Shown piece after piece: positions 33,920 through 46,317 of a stretch of DNA of 64,000 bases. How positions within the stretch are numbered: the stretch's first letter is position 1; the number at the start of each line of letters is the position of its first letter. This DNA comes from Stereocaulon alpinum (Eukaryota; Ascomycota; Lecanoromycetes; Lecanorales; Stereocaulaceae). A program made the translations under genes and the position numbers. The stretch covers positions 248,001 through 312,000 of the forward strand of contig JAEUBA010000027.1 of the NCBI GenBank assembly GCA_018257865.1, in the 5' to 3' direction. Under the pieces are notes generated by a model. That model was not told where the DNA came from. It saw only the letters and a program-made list of their open reading frames with translations, and ran no database searches.

Positions 33920-35605
33920 ATGATGGCTACCACCATGATTCGAACGCCGATCCTCATGCCCATGGATGTTGACACCTTCAAGGATTCTGGACGACTGAGT
34001 CACTCAGACACGACCACCACACTGCAGACCCTTCCCCTTGTCTCTAGAGATACTCGTTCCTATTTTCATTCCCAACCCTATAGCAGGAGACGCTCAAGCG
34101 TCACTCCACCTATGGTGCGCATGCATAGTGAACCTATGTTTCGTCCTCCATTACTCGGTCGATGGCATTCAAGCACAAGCACCATTGACACGACCACGCC
34201 ACTCACACCACCATATGTTAGCCCGCAAATTCGTCCACAACTACACGGCAGGAGATCTTCAAGCAGAACCAGCATCTACCAAACACCTACCGGAGCCTCT
34301 GAGGACATCTACACCCTTGATCACGCCCAGCCGTCAAGCAATATGTCTTCCATAACAACTATACGCTCACCGAACGTCGCCGACGTAGACAACCACACAA
34401 TGGGCATCTTCCTAGCGGATTATCTCCTTATGAAGATCCACCCAGACATCCACAACAAGATCTGGTCTCGTATCATCGTCAAAGGACTGCACGAGCGTGA
34501 CCTCTCAGTTGTGCGCGTTCCTTCGGACATTGAGAAGATAGACAAGCCCTTCAACTGGCAGCGCCCAACGACGTCAGCACTCGACTCCAAAACGCTGCAA
34601 TTGAATATCTTCCCTTGCGGCGACTATGTACAGCACTACGCCGCCATCATCGCTATCTACTTGTCCCTGCAAGGTCGAGACCCGAATGTGGTTCAACACA
34701 TGTTGCCATCTACCCCAGAATGCTTCTCACCGCTCATCCATTCCAACCTCGCCAAAATGGGAAAAGTCGACATCGCCATTCTCGGCTATGTGTATGGCCT
34801 CGACCGCTGGACAGCCGACGGCGAATGGAAAAACGATGACGTGAACCCACTCTTCTCATGGAAGAAGATGCTCAGCAAGCAAGGCTACCGTATTGCATTT
34901 CTAGGCTGCCGGATTTGTTACTGGGGCGACATTGGTGGAAATGGTAAGCCGAAACTTTCATCGAGTAGTCCCCAACCAGCGATATCCGGCGAGTCCTCAA
35001 GACTTTTTCCGGAAGCCTTTCCTTGCTTCATGCTGTCTCAATAGTATCAGCACTCTCTGATTCCCCATTTTGCGTTTCAGTATGCAAACGCTAACATCAA
35101 ACCTACAGTGGTCCGTGAACTCCAACGCGTGAACGGTGCGAAATGCATATTCTACCTCGGTAAACTACGCACTCTCCGCCCCAGAATAATCCCCAACCAA
35201 ACGCTTGCAACAGGAGGCCAATCCTTCGTCAGCTCACGCAACAAGACAATCACCTGGCAGAATCCCCTCGGACCCTACCTCCACCACGCCCCCAGCGCGC
35301 GTGTCGGAGTGCATTACTCGATGCCCTCCGTCCTCGACGAGACGAAGGACTGGTTGCTTTCTGCCCAAAGAAAGTATGATTTGGTAGACCCAGAGATAGG
35401 CCAGATGGCGAAAGCGGCGGAGGAGGGAGGCGCGCAATATGGGTATTTGCATATCATTTCTGACAACCTAGCAAAGAAGTACGAGCGTGACCTACCTAGT
35501 GAACGTTTCAATGACGTGATTCAGGGTAGGAAACGACTGATGGGCGAGATTCAGGATGTGCTTGAAGCTTTTTTCAATGAGTGGGCGCTGAAGACAGGGG
35601 CTTGA
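33920..35605 (+). CDS. Nucleoside-phosphorylase-like protein (partial similarity)
   Basis: Predicted 506 aa: exons 33920-34943 and 35109-35605 (GTAAGC donor, CTACAG acceptor). The first 160 residues are Ser/Thr/Arg-rich and look disordered (RRRSSV, GRRSSSRTS), possibly phosphorylated. The rest is globular: an NLFPCGDY-like strand, VDIAILGYVYG, ICYWGDIGGN, IFYLGKLRTL, VDPEIGQMAKAA, YGYLHIISDNL and a DLPSERF box. The end resembles the purine/uridine phosphorylase superfamily as seen in unassigned fungal proteins. No enzymatic role is claimed. Confidence 0.65.
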
Positions 35606-36739
35606 CTATGTGGATGTTGAAGGGAAGGCAGCGTATGCTGGCTTTGTTGGAGTCCCTAGCTACATCCATGTAAGGTACATGCCATCTGGATTCAATTAGA
35701 CATAGCCATCATCGCATGCGCTTGAACCAACACCCGCCAAGCCCTTTTTCCCCATCAACACATCACCACCTCACCACAACACACCGATGACCCCTTCCCC
35801 TCCACACATCCCCTCCCGTCCCCATACCACCCCCATACCTACCAAAACCACACTAACCCAATCCAACCTCCCCAAACATCCACCGTCGAACATCGTAAAC
35901 TTCTGTATAGCTTCATTTTTCGCCACCGTGTATTTGAATACTTCCCTCGACCACAAAATAGCTTCGACGCTCAACAGCCAACATCTAGAAACCTCAAAAT
36001 ACCCCAAATAGGATTAGCTGTTGACGCCATTCCGCTTTGGGTTTCTACACTTTGGTGTTTGAGTGTCGGGTTTGGTAAGTTTGGGTTTGGAGCTGTATGG
36101 TGGCGTAGGGAAACGGTTTGGGGGGTGGAGGTGTATGACGGAGATGGGGTTTGGGTTCTTTTGGGGATGTTTGTACGCGGATGGTTGTTGATTGAGGGTG
36201 GAGAGCAGGAGGGAGAGCGGGTTGAAAAGTATGGGTTTGAATTTGATGGGTTTTGCGGGCTGGGGATAGGGCTTGGCGGAATCATGTGGCGGTTGGGAAG
36301 GAATTTCCTACGGTGTTGAGATGTCGATGGCGGGAGTGCTGAGTTTGGCAAATCTTGTCAGTCGTAGGGATTACTTTATTTCTGGTAATTGAAGAGGTGC
36401 GGAGTCTTTTCAGAGATGGAAATTGGACTGTTCACCGTTCACTTGTTAATAGCGCAAGGTGAATGTTGGTGCACTTGGATCAGGGTTGGGCCGAGGGGTG
36501 GATTATGAGGTGGAATTAGTGATTCGTTTGTCAAGTGTAAGAATGGTATATGTGTCATGTACAGTCTTTGTGACCAGTTCGTATGTACAACTCATGTTCT
36601 ACCAATGCTGGATTACAACTTATATGGACAGCAGAACGGGTACTCGTCATATTGGGACAGTCAAGGGCATCATAACACTATTTAAAAGTTCATATCAGTA
36701 CTCGGGCTCTTGAGGGAAACTCACGAGAAATTGGGAGAC
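35606..36739. other. Intergenic with strong strand asymmetry
   Basis: 35780-35880 is C-rich and 36060-36320 is G-rich on the plus strand. Frames on both strands (for example 35787-36011 plus and 35971-36351 minus) are biased by this composition and have no recognisable domain. 36360-36739 is the 3' flank of the SDR gene. Confidence 0.35.
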
Positions 36740-37740
36740 TTACGAAGCACCACCATCAACAACCATGTTCGACCCTGTCATGTAGCTGCTGAATCCGCTG
36801 GCTAAGAATCCAGCTACACGAGCAACCTCTGTTGGCATGCCGGCGCGCTCGAGGCCAATGTGCTTCTTCTGCGACTATCCAGTAACATCAGTCCTTGTAC
36901 TTGCCCTTGGGTGTATGAGCTTAACGTACTTCTGCAGACTGCAGACTTGCAGGCGGCAACTGCGACTTCATTCCCCGCATATCAAACCCCTTCAAATCAA
37001 TGCCCACATCAATCTGCCCCGGAGAAATACAATTAATTCTAACCCCGGAGCCCTTCAGCACCGCCACACCAGCCTGCACAACTCCCAAAGCAGCATGCGA
37101 ACTCATCGTATAGCAAGGTCCCCAGCAGCCCCCATACGTGCTGGCAACAGAACTGACAACAATAATACTGCCATACTTCTGGTCCTTCGGCGCCGCATTC
37201 GGATAGTTACCCTTGCTGGCCAACTTCTCCATAGCAGCCGGGGCATACTTGAGTGCAAAGAATGGCGCTAGACTGTTGGCTTCGAAACACTTTTGTAGAT
37301 CGGAAGGTGTAGTCATTTCGATTGATGGTGGGCCGAGGAGTCCCGCGGAGCACACCCAGACGTCGAGACGGCCCCAGGCGTTGAGGACGTCGTCGACGAG
37401 GGAGAGGGTGGATTGCTCGTCGGCGGCCATCAGGGGATAGGGAATTATCTTGGTATTGGGGTGGGTTTCGGCAAGGGAGGAGGCTAGGGAGGAGGTGTCT
37501 TCGCTTGTCGTCCTTGTGCAAGCGTAGACGCAGGCTGCTCCATGGGCTGCGGGACACGATGTCAGCCTTCGTAGGGACGGGAGGGTCAGGATAATTGAGG
37601 TTCTACTTACCTGCCAGCTCTTTTACGATAGCTTGTCCAATTGGCTGCGTGGTTCCGGTCACGACACAAACGAATCCGTAAAGCTTGCCATCTGAACGGT
37701 ATGGAGAGAAGTGCGAGGAGTCATCAATTGGTTCTGGCAT
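36740..37740 (-). CDS. Short-chain dehydrogenase/reductase-like protein, altered active site
   Basis: Predicted 293 aa: exons 37611-37740, 36930-37546 and 36740-36874 (882 nt). The Rossmann opening is CVVTGTTQPIG (residues 26-35), so the usual TGxxxGxG has Pro for the second Gly. LDVWVCSAG stands in place of the NAG strand, IIVVSSVAS supplies the catalytic Ser, and the YxxxK motif reads YTMSS: the Lys is replaced by Ser although the flanking HAALGV is normal. INCISPGQIDV and MVVDGGAS complete the fold. Members usually reduce carbonyls with NAD(P)H in the cytosol; this one may be inactive or altered. ATG 37740 gives a normal family length. Confidence 0.85.
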
Positions 37741-39252
37741 TGTGTAGACGGCTTGAAACCTATGTACTCGTTATGCTCGAAGAGGTAGCTAAAGAGAAGT
37801 GCTCAGCACAACGGGAGATTTGGCATATGGAAGGCATCGTGTAGAGCCGCCTCGAATTTGCGAGGTTCTAGTTAGTGAAAGACCAATCAACAGCGTCCCA
37901 TTATGGCACCATGGGGAAGTCCAGAGTCTTGGAAGATGCGTTTCCGCGGTTCTCTTATCGGGGCAGGCTCAGCGATAGGGGCGTCCCGGAGCTAGACCTA
38001 AAGAAGCAATCTAGCCGATGAGCTCTTTTTACTTTTCTTTTTACCTATCAACAGTATGGTGCCTATCCTGCCTCGTCCTGTCAGTTTCTCGACCCTCGTC
38101 GTTGAGTCTTCGATGCTGTGGCTTCTGTAGATAGAAGCAGGTGTGGAGGTCTACACAGTACATTCGCCATTTAGGCGTGGACCGCAGTCGAGAGTTGGCA
38201 AGTCTGCCGGCTCGGTAAGTGACATGCTTACAATGCTTCAAAGTGTCGATGGTGAAATAATCGGCCATGTTCAAATCCCTGATAGAAGGGCATGTATATG
38301 GAACTGCGCGCCCTGCATGCCAGGATTAGACTCTATTGCGGCTCCAATGTCCAGCCGAGATTCGTAAGTCAATTCAGATTTGGTGCTGTGGAGGGTATCA
38401 AAGTTTCCAGAAACTCCAACAGGACACCATCCGAGCAGTACCTTGAACAGGTCATTGCTTCTTTCGGCTTGTAGTAGGCTGTCTCATTATGTGGATTTCG
38501 TGCGTCCGAGAAAGGCTATTTCAATGCAAGTGCGGGATTTGTATAGCCCGTGACCTGAACTTTAAGACCTCATATACCAGATGCATTTCCAAACCTTCGA
38601 AAAATAAGCTAAATATTGATCAATGTGGCTTCTTCTTCGTAAATTACCACCGAATAGCAATGACGGAACGGCAATACTCGGAGAGACCATTTGGATAGCC
38701 CTAATGCTATGCTCTTCCCCTACCGGAATTGTGACACCACTGATGTTATCTTTCCGCTCTGGCAGAGCAAGCCAAGAAGTTTGAAGCATGGCATAGTGCT
38801 GTCGAGGATGAAACGCCATACCCGATGAGCGCTCGTCACGGAGCATATTCCAGGGCCACCGCTTAGCAACTGTTAGACTCTGACCTGACAGCCATTTGAT
38901 GCCACGAACATAGATGCAGAGATTTAAGAAAACGCTGCTCCCAGTGAGCTTTGCTATAGGAGTTGCAAGATAAAGTAGCTAACAGTCCGCTAGGATTGCA
39001 ATATGACCGCTGAGATTGCAACGATTGTCCACCTGGTTCAGATTATCGAACAACGACCGAAAGTCTTCTCAATCAGAGCTAGAAGTGTTGAACTATTCAC
39101 ACTTCCATTGTCCCGTGTAATAGCTGCCAATTTGGGGTACTACCCGAAATCTCGTTGCCTATGCGAGCGTAACAGCCGTACACTGTCTTCATCTTCTGCA
39201 CCGTTTCTGATTGCAGTAGAGGCACGACGTACAGTTTCATTGGACATTTTCC
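37741..39252. other. Intergenic, no supported gene
   Basis: 1.5 kb of short frames on both strands; none has a recognisable domain. Confidence 0.4.
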
Positions 39253-40703
39253 TCATAAGGGCAGCCCCAAGCGTTCATTCCTGACAATGTCCAGGATGAC
39301 CATTGCAACACCAGGAGGCTCCCTCTTCCACACCTCTTCCACTTCGCAACCAAGTCCCCTAGCACCCTGGATAAATTCATCCACACCACCACCCACGCCA
39401 AAGTAGAATCGTTTTGCGGCGACGAATGCTTTTGCACATCTTCTATAATTGTCGGCATTCCTTAACGCGTTCACGAGCACTTCTGTAAAAGCATGGATTG
39501 AAGCAGGCGAATAGATGGTTTCGCTCGCCAGGATTTCAGTCTGCATTTTGGGCTTAAGGGAAGGTTCAACAATATCGTTGAGGCAATAACTGAACGCTGA
39601 ACCCCAGCTTCCCGAGAGAAACGAAACGTTGATTCTGAAAGCCGACAGATCTCTTGTAAAGCGGTTCAGAAGGTCTGGGGTTATGTCGAGATCACCTTCC
39701 AGTGGGGGTGCAACTTCGGCACGAGCAAAGTACCATGTAAGAAGTACATTTGGTGTAGTGGCAAGCTCCAACACTGATTGATTGAAGTCTGCAATTGATA
39801 GCTGGATTGCAGTCCATGTAGGTGTTGAGTGCTTGAGAAGGAAGTACAGCCACGTCAATGTTGGGAGAGCCGAGCCTGCGCCAACCTGTAGCACAGTAAT
39901 TGGTAAGGTTTATCCGACGACAAGGTCTAGCGCGCAATACCTCAATTATATGATGCTCGCCCTCAATCACGTTGCGGTCCATGAGGCTGGCATGAACATA
40001 GGCAGCGAGGTCCACGGAGCATTCCCAGGTCTTGAAACCTCCTTCATATGAATTTGGCGTTATATCACTAGTCGAGAGGCCGACTAATCTATCTACTGGA
40101 GCGTCGAAGCATTCTCGTCCTTCAGCCATCTGTTGAACCTTGATATCGAAGAACTCACGCCGAGGTAGGTGAATAAAAGCGCCGCCTTTGCCAGGAATTA
40201 CAACTGGCGATTGGAAGATCAAGCCGCCATCACAGGGTGAAAGTTTGATTGAAGTGTACGATATCCGAGACGGTAATGTTTTGAGCTGGATAAATACCCA
40301 ATTTTAGACATTGTTTTCAAAGCCGGAGACCGCAAAAGGAGACAAAGGCAGAGCTAATAGCGGCGATTGTAATCAAAACACACTACACAGAATAGTACAA
40401 AGAGATGTACTTGAGCCTTGTAGCTGAGGCTAATGAGGATATTTCGGGGTAGATCAAGCGGGAATGGATACTGGCTAAAGCTAACAACGTATGCTAAGGG
40501 TCTAAGTATAGTCGCAAGTGAATTCTCACCATTGCATTGATGGTGTGCCACCTAGGCTCCGAGTCTGTGGCTGCCGGAACTCCCTGAACGTTGGGCTCGA
40601 AACCTGACTGATACTCGCTCATAGGTGTATCTCCAGTCGTCTCTCCCGCAGCTTCGTCGATGTCCTCGTTGTGGAAGCCGAAGCTGAATGGCGGAACGCT
40701 CAT
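39253..40703 (-). CDS. Protein-histidine N-methyltransferase HPM1 (METTL18 family)
   Basis: Predicted 383 aa: exons 40530-40703, 39941-40285 and 39253-39885; introns of 244 and 55 nt. The start MSVPPFSFGFHNEDID is the conserved N-terminus of the family. FKTWECSVDLA precedes the SAM-binding glycine motif EVGAGSALPTL, which is spliced exactly before V; ADFNQSVLELATTPNVLL is the acidic-loop/second motif typical of HPM1. SGSWG, ASETIYSP and AKRFYFGVGGGVDEF follow. The yeast enzyme methylates a histidine of ribosomal protein Rpl3. All expected motifs are present, so it is probably functional. Confidence 0.88.
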
Positions 40704-40894
40704 TGTAGGTGGGGTTTGAGGGACTGGCTAGTAGTGTGTTTGTATGTGCAAGATTACCGGAGCGACAACTTTTTCTAAGACTCATCGACATGAAACACAG
40801 TCAGAAGAGGCCTGGAACTGCCAGAGTGTAAATGAAGACATTTAACAACGTACATCGCGCCTTCAAAGAAAAAAATTTGTATGCTTTAGCGCTC

Positions 40895-40911
40895 CCTAAA
40901 CCCTAACCCTA
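40895..40911. repeat. Interstitial telomere-like repeat (CCCTAA, about 2.5 copies)
   Basis: CCCTAAACCCTAACCCTA lies directly against the left end of the MITE at 40912. It is too short to be a telomere and is inside the sequence, not at an end. Confidence 0.6.
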
Positions 40912-41256
40912 GAAGGGTTCGCAGGGTAACTGGCCAAACCCTCTAACTGGCCAGCCTTGTAAGGCTGGGCCCGGGAGCTGCTGATTCTCCTTTCTCCGGG
41001 GTCTCGCGCCGGGCGCTTCTAGGGATACAATCACTAATGACTACTAATTCGCGAGGTAGAAACATAACGATTAGACTTCTAGTAAAGAATATTTAGGTGC
41101 TAATAAGCACGATAATTCGATGCGCGGAATTATCACAACAACCCCTCTACGTGTGGAATTCAAACCCAGAGTAATGACATCAAAATTGGTGTTAGGAGCT
41201 CAGCCTTACAAGGCTAGCCAGTTAGGGGGTTTGGCCAGATACCCGGTGAACCCTTT
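40912..41256. mobile_element. 345-bp MITE with about 65-bp inverted repeats
   Basis: The left end reads GAAGGGTTCGCAGGGTA, CTGGCCAAACCC, CTAACTGGC, AGCCTTGTAAGGCTG; the right end is the inverse with a few changes and finishes GGTGAACCCTTT. TA flanks both sides (40910-40911 and 41257-41258). There is no coding capacity. TIR and TA duplication suggest a Tc1/mariner-type non-autonomous element. Confidence 0.8.
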
Positions 41257-41258
41257 TA

Positions 41259-42304
41259 CTTTAAGTCACGTTATCTCAGAGACCATTTCCATCTAAGGAT
41301 AGAGTCCGTTTTACTGCAGCTATAATCAGCCTTGCTGTCGTAGGTTTACACACTATAATAGGTTACCACGCATATCCTATCAAGATCCCTTGTTATGCTG
41401 TCAAAATATGAATCCATCCTCAATGATATAGATATGCGGGCGGAGTTGCACCAGTGCCTTTCGCTAACCCTTCTCCCTTCCTCAGCTCTACGAACATGTT
41501 CATTATTGCCCAATCCTTAGAGTCTTCCAGGTCTCTATCTACAGTCCTATTCTAGATGGAGCTAGTGGTGAAAGCAGCTCATTGTTTTGGGCAAGATATT
41601 ACGCGATAATGGATGCATTTTTGTCTCCATTTTCATCTGTGTGCTCCACATCGGGAGATTGATTAGTGATCCCATATTGGAGCTGAAGTATCGATTCTAA
41701 GCGCTCCGATATTTTCGATGAACCCAGGAACACCAAATGTGTGCAGCAAGTACCCCCTGCAGCAAGACCCCCAACAAGAACCTTGCTATCACAGAGTGCG
41801 GCACGTCCCGACATGGAGCATCTATATTGCATTCAGGAAGCTACTCATAATTCTTCGCCTTCTGCCACTCACACACCAACATCACGAGGCGAAATCATAC
41901 CCACCTGTTGACCGTACTGGGCCAATGACGACGGCCTTCCACCCCCAACGACACGAGTCCGAGACGGCGCAGCAGTTGATTTAGCGTAATTGGGCTGACC
42001 CCTGGAATAGATTAGATGATAAGCGGGCATGTAGTCGCCGTGCCTGCATTTCGCAATCACATCAGGTGCTCGTCGGGTTATTGGCGAATTGGAATCGCGG
42101 ATCGAAGCCTGCGGTCAGCTCAGATTATCATGACTGAGCTGCTCCTATCCGCAGACAAGCCTCCACGAGGGTTCGCAAGGGTTCCGAGTAAGGGAGCATT
42201 GACTCCCCACAGCCTTGTGAGGAGTCCATAAAGCCAGCAGGGTCGCCTATCATGGCTGCGCTTTCATGTAGTACTGTTCTGGCTTGTAGTCCGTTGAAGC
42301 TTGC
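41259..42304. other. Intergenic, no supported gene
   Basis: About 1 kb upstream of the ankyrin gene. A minus frame at 41599-41832 has no recognisable feature. Confidence 0.4.
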
Positions 42305-45300
42305 ATGCGCCTTGTCATGTCTTCTTCCAATACATTGATCGCATTGCGAGATCTATCAACGAGTGACAGCTCTACCGAAACCGCCTCGAGTTCAGGCGGC
42401 TTTAGCACGGGAAGCGGCGACACCAGCCTCACTACACCGCCACAATCGCCACATCTCAAAGGCGAAGCCCGATTGGACGATGTTGACCTCTCATCTACGA
42501 CTACCTCGGGAACGCCAGTATTATCGAGCGGGGAAGAAGGGCCGACCTCAAGTAACGCAGAAGTGGAGGCAAACGGCCGTCGATCATCTACAACACCTTC
42601 CCAGCTTCGCGACGCTGTTCAGTCTGGTTGGAAAAAGGTGGTGAATAGAAAGCTGACGGTTGCCCAGGCACTTTTTATCTTTACAATCAATGTTGCTCTT
42701 TTAGCCCTGCAGGTTATCACTGTGCTGGCAAGCAACCAAACTACAAGTGACAATATGCAGAAGGCGCTGCTACAGAATTCCGTTGAAGGCGTCAAAGCTG
42801 TCAACAGCACTTTGGAGATCAGTAAAGAGTCATTGTTAACAGAGATCCAACTCCTGCAGACTGAGCGAGAGTCTCTGGCTGCAGAGAAGGCAAGCCTGGA
42901 TGATCACAAGCAGATGCTGGAGTTAGCCAAATGGACTGCTTACCATGAGTACATCAAAGGATGTGCTGCTTATGCGGTACGGAATTCCCTACCTCACGAT
43001 AAGCCGTCCATAAGCATTGCCTGTCCAATGCTAACGAGTCTTCGCTTCTAGAAGGAGAACATTACGAGTAATCGGTGTAAGGAGGCTTTACAGTCTTTTG
43101 ACAAGCCTCCTCCACATACGCCAAGAGAATTTCTATCTGGGGCCCATCGAAGACAACTAGATTTCGATCATCCTACCTCGGATTCTGAAGCTGTCACTGC
43201 CAGCACTGTCAGAGACGCCGTGCCAACTGCGCGCGTAATGAAAGTCATTGAAGAGCCTGGCGGGAACCCTGGACTCAACACCGGCCTTGGTGTGGCTATT
43301 GTACTCCTTAGTAGTACTGTTCTTATCATCTTCATCTTCTCGTGGAGAAATGCCCTTTCGCGGTGGCTCAGGAAATTGCTACATCCTGATATTGCTTTCG
43401 GTAAATCGAACGACCCGGATCTCAGAGAGAAAATCTTAGAAAAGCTGCGATCCGACGATCGTGAGGTGATTCAAAGGACTCATCAGGAAACATCTAGTAG
43501 TCTATACACTAGGCAGACAGTTCCCGTAGGACTAAGAAATAGAAAAGAGACCACAATTCAGCTGGCGAAGGGCGACATTTGGACAGCATCTTTCCGTGGA
43601 GACACAACCGCGATCCAACGTCTGCTTGATGATGGTGAGATCTCAAAATTGAGAACAGTACACCCAAGGTTTGGAACTCCTCTTCAAGCCGCGGCACAAG
43701 GTGGTAATGTCGAGGCCGTGAAGAAATTTCTTCGTCTCAATGCAGATCCGAACCTCGGCGGTGGGAGGTTCCATAGCTGCCTTCAAGCTGGTGCATATTC
43801 AGGCTCCGATGATGTGGTCGATCGACTTCTTGCTTCAGGCGCCAACGCGAATGTGTTAGGCGGAGCAACAGGGAGTCCACTACACGCAGCAGTTGAAAGA
43901 GGTTCTCTCAAGATGGTCAAGATGTTAGTACATGCCGGAGCTGATGTCACAGCTGAGGGAGGGACCTATGGCCATCCTCTACAGATCGCTGCCTTCCGTG
44001 GAAACAAAGACATGGTGAATCTGTTACTTGAGCAAGGTGCTGATTGCAATGCCAAAAGTGGCGATTATGGAACAGCCCTTCACGCTGCAGCTGTCGAGGG
44101 CCATCTCGACATTGCTAAGATTCTCCTCCATCACTCTGCGGACGTAAATGCACTTACGGAAACTTACGGTAGTCCTCTTCAAACTGCTTGTCGACTAGGA
44201 TATCCCAAGCTCGCTACGCTACTGGTGAACTCTGATGCCGACATCTTCGTCCAGGACCAACAGAAGCGAACACCTCTTCATGAGGCTGCGCAACATGGCC
44301 ACGCTTCGCTGGCACAAACCCTCCTCGAACGAGGGGCTGATCCTAATCATCCCGACGCCGACGGTTGGACGGCCTTACACCATGCCGCTTTGAACGGGCA
44401 TGACCTTATAGCACAACTGTTATTGAAGAAAGATGCAGATGTATCAGCTCGTGACAAGTTTGGAGCTCAGCCCTTATTCCGCGCCGCTGGGCTTGGTTAC
44501 ACAGACGTTGTCAAGCTGCTGCTAGATGCTGGTGCACCTGTCGACGCCAGCGACGCCTACGGAGTTACCGCCTTACATGGTCCCTCTTCTGACGATGATG
44601 TTACCGTGCATCGACTGCTACTCGAGAGAGGTGCAAATGTTGACGCCCAAGGAGACGACAATCGAACTCCACTCCATAGAGCCTCTGCGAACGGGAATAT
44701 GGCAAATGTTCGACTGCTCTTGGATCATCATGCAAAAGCATACCTGCAAGACAATGACCAGGCAACAGCTCTTCACACAGCAATTTGCCAGGGTCATGAA
44801 GACATAGCACTATTACTACTTGAACAGTCTGATGTGGATGTCAACGCCCGCAGCGGCAGCGCTATTCAGGAAGCCATAGGCCACGGTAATCTCAAGCTAT
44901 TCAATTCCATGATGAGCAAGGACATTGCAATTAATGCTCAAGGCAGCCGATACGGCTCATTTGTCCAGGCAGCAGCATGCAGTGGGAATATTCAGATCTT
45001 AAACCTTTTGCTCGAGAAGAAGGCCAATCTCAACATCCAGGGCGGCGAATTTGGGTCGGCTGTACAGGCTGCTGCTTTTTATGGGCGTACTGAGCTCGCT
45101 AATCTCCTTCTGGAGAATGGTGCCAACCCCAATACGAAAGGTGGCAGATTTGGTTGTGCGCTCAATGCTGCAAAGAAGTCTAGGGTTGCTAGCGGTGTCA
45201 GAGAGGAGATCGTAAGGCTTCTTGTCAATTATGGGGCTGAAGAGTATCCACCAAGTGGACATGAGCTTGAGAGATGGGTACTGACACCTGGAGGATGGAC

Positions 45301-45325
45301 GTGGCTTCCTCCAGACTCGCTTTGA
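42305..45325 (+). CDS. Ankyrin-repeat protein with two membrane helices
   Basis: Predicted 981 aa: exons 42305-42976 and 43052-45325. Residues 1-115 are Ser/Thr-rich and disordered. A hydrophobic helix at about 121-142 is followed by a coiled coil (EISKESLLTEIQLLQTERESL region) and a second helix at about 302-322 (VAIVLLSSTVLIIFIF). From about 395 on there are roughly 16 ankyrin repeats (TPLHEAAQHGHASLAQTLL, DGWTALHHAALNGH and similar) nearly to the end. The 75-nt intron has a GTACGG donor and a TTCTAG acceptor. The two helices would put the coiled coil on the opposite side of the membrane from both the N-terminus and the ankyrin domain. The ankyrins probably bind a partner protein; function unknown. 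Confidence 0.85.
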
Positions 45326-45864
45326 TTTGTAGGGTGTTTTTCTTACCTCTTAGTTTTTCCTATTGTTACCGCTATCCTTGCCGCAGTCTACTAAGCGCTT
45401 TTGAGTTTCTAAGTGTTCTTTCCGCAGTTTCAATATGTGTTATTTGAGTTTATCAATTTCATTTAGTCACATTCGCCATGCATTTCTTCGCATTTCGGAC
45501 ATGTCTCTGCTATAAGATAATGAATGTAATGAAATCTATCATAAACACCTCCTTTCTATCTAAAGAGTGAGAATATACAGTCATATGTTATCTGTCCTGG
45601 CAAAACCGTTGCTCGGCACACATCGCATCGCTTTCGTCATGAACACTGTAACGTTAATTGATAAGGTTGCTTCGAGCTACAACCAGCTTTAACAATTGTG
45701 TCCCACCATTATTCCGTCCTTGACTCCATGATTTTTGATTCTTGCAGACTCTTCTACCCTATGACCACAGCCTTGACAAGAGAAAGAATTTGGCAAAACT
45801 CGACTTGCGCTCCAAGATTTTCCATTAGTCCACCTCTTGATGTTGAAGCTTGCCCACTGGTACA
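45326..45864. other. 3' flank of the ankyrin gene
   Basis: AT-rich, with a minus frame at 45689-45919 (76 residues, containing CQGCGHRVEES) that may be an exon of the hypothetical gene at 45865-46317. I could not join the two by a valid splice. Confidence 0.35.
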
Positions 45865-46317
45865 TCACAAGCCCATCCCCGCTCTCCATGGTTCCTCTTT
45901 CGGAGTCTGCTCCAGCCATCTCTGCATTGCATATGACGAGTTTTGCGAATCACGTGAGCTTGTGGGTGAGTGGAGGCCACTGGTTGCTTCACTGGGCAAA
46001 GAGCGAGATGTGCTTAGGCCAGCGCTCGAGCGGGTGAACGACGTAGAGGCGAGCTTCGTGCTGTTTAATAAAGTGGAAAGGCTTTGAACTTTATCAGATT
46101 GGGCGAGCTCATGCTCGTTGGTGATATCGTCAGCCTTCTGGCGACTTAAGTCGGGAGTGGCGGACAGCCGCTCCTGTTGTGCCACCAGCTGATTAGCACA
46201 CCGATTTGCAGCGAGAGGCCAGGGAATGAATGCTACCTCTCTTCCATCTTCATTTGTCGGCATGATTTTTGCGTGTTGGTAGGCGTTGCTATCAAGGAAG
46301 ACTGTCAACATATTCAT
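45865..46317 (-). CDS. Hypothetical protein
   Basis: A 150-residue frame from ATG 46317 (MNMLTVFLDSN). It is Ser/Thr-rich in the second half (SLSTLLNSTKLASTSFTRSS). No domain recognised. It may continue into the overlapping frame below 45919 through a frameshift or missed intron. Confidence 0.35.
   Translation of the reverse strand: MNMLTVFLDSNAYQHAKIMPTNEDGREVAFIPWPLAANRCANQLVAQQERLSATPDLSRQKADDITNEHELAQSDKVQSLSTLLNSTKLASTSFTRSSAGLSTSRSLPSEATSGLHSPTSSRDSQNSSYAMQRWLEQTPKEEPWRAGMGL

Noticed and set aside
42150..42240. A second copy of the MITE at 40912, from AGGGTTCGCAAGGG and AGCCTTGTGAGG
   Set aside because: The words occur but not in the order and spacing of the TIR, and there is no opposite arm.
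42363..42644. A second plus frame in the ankyrin gene start
   Set aside because: It overlaps the Ser-rich N-terminus out of frame.
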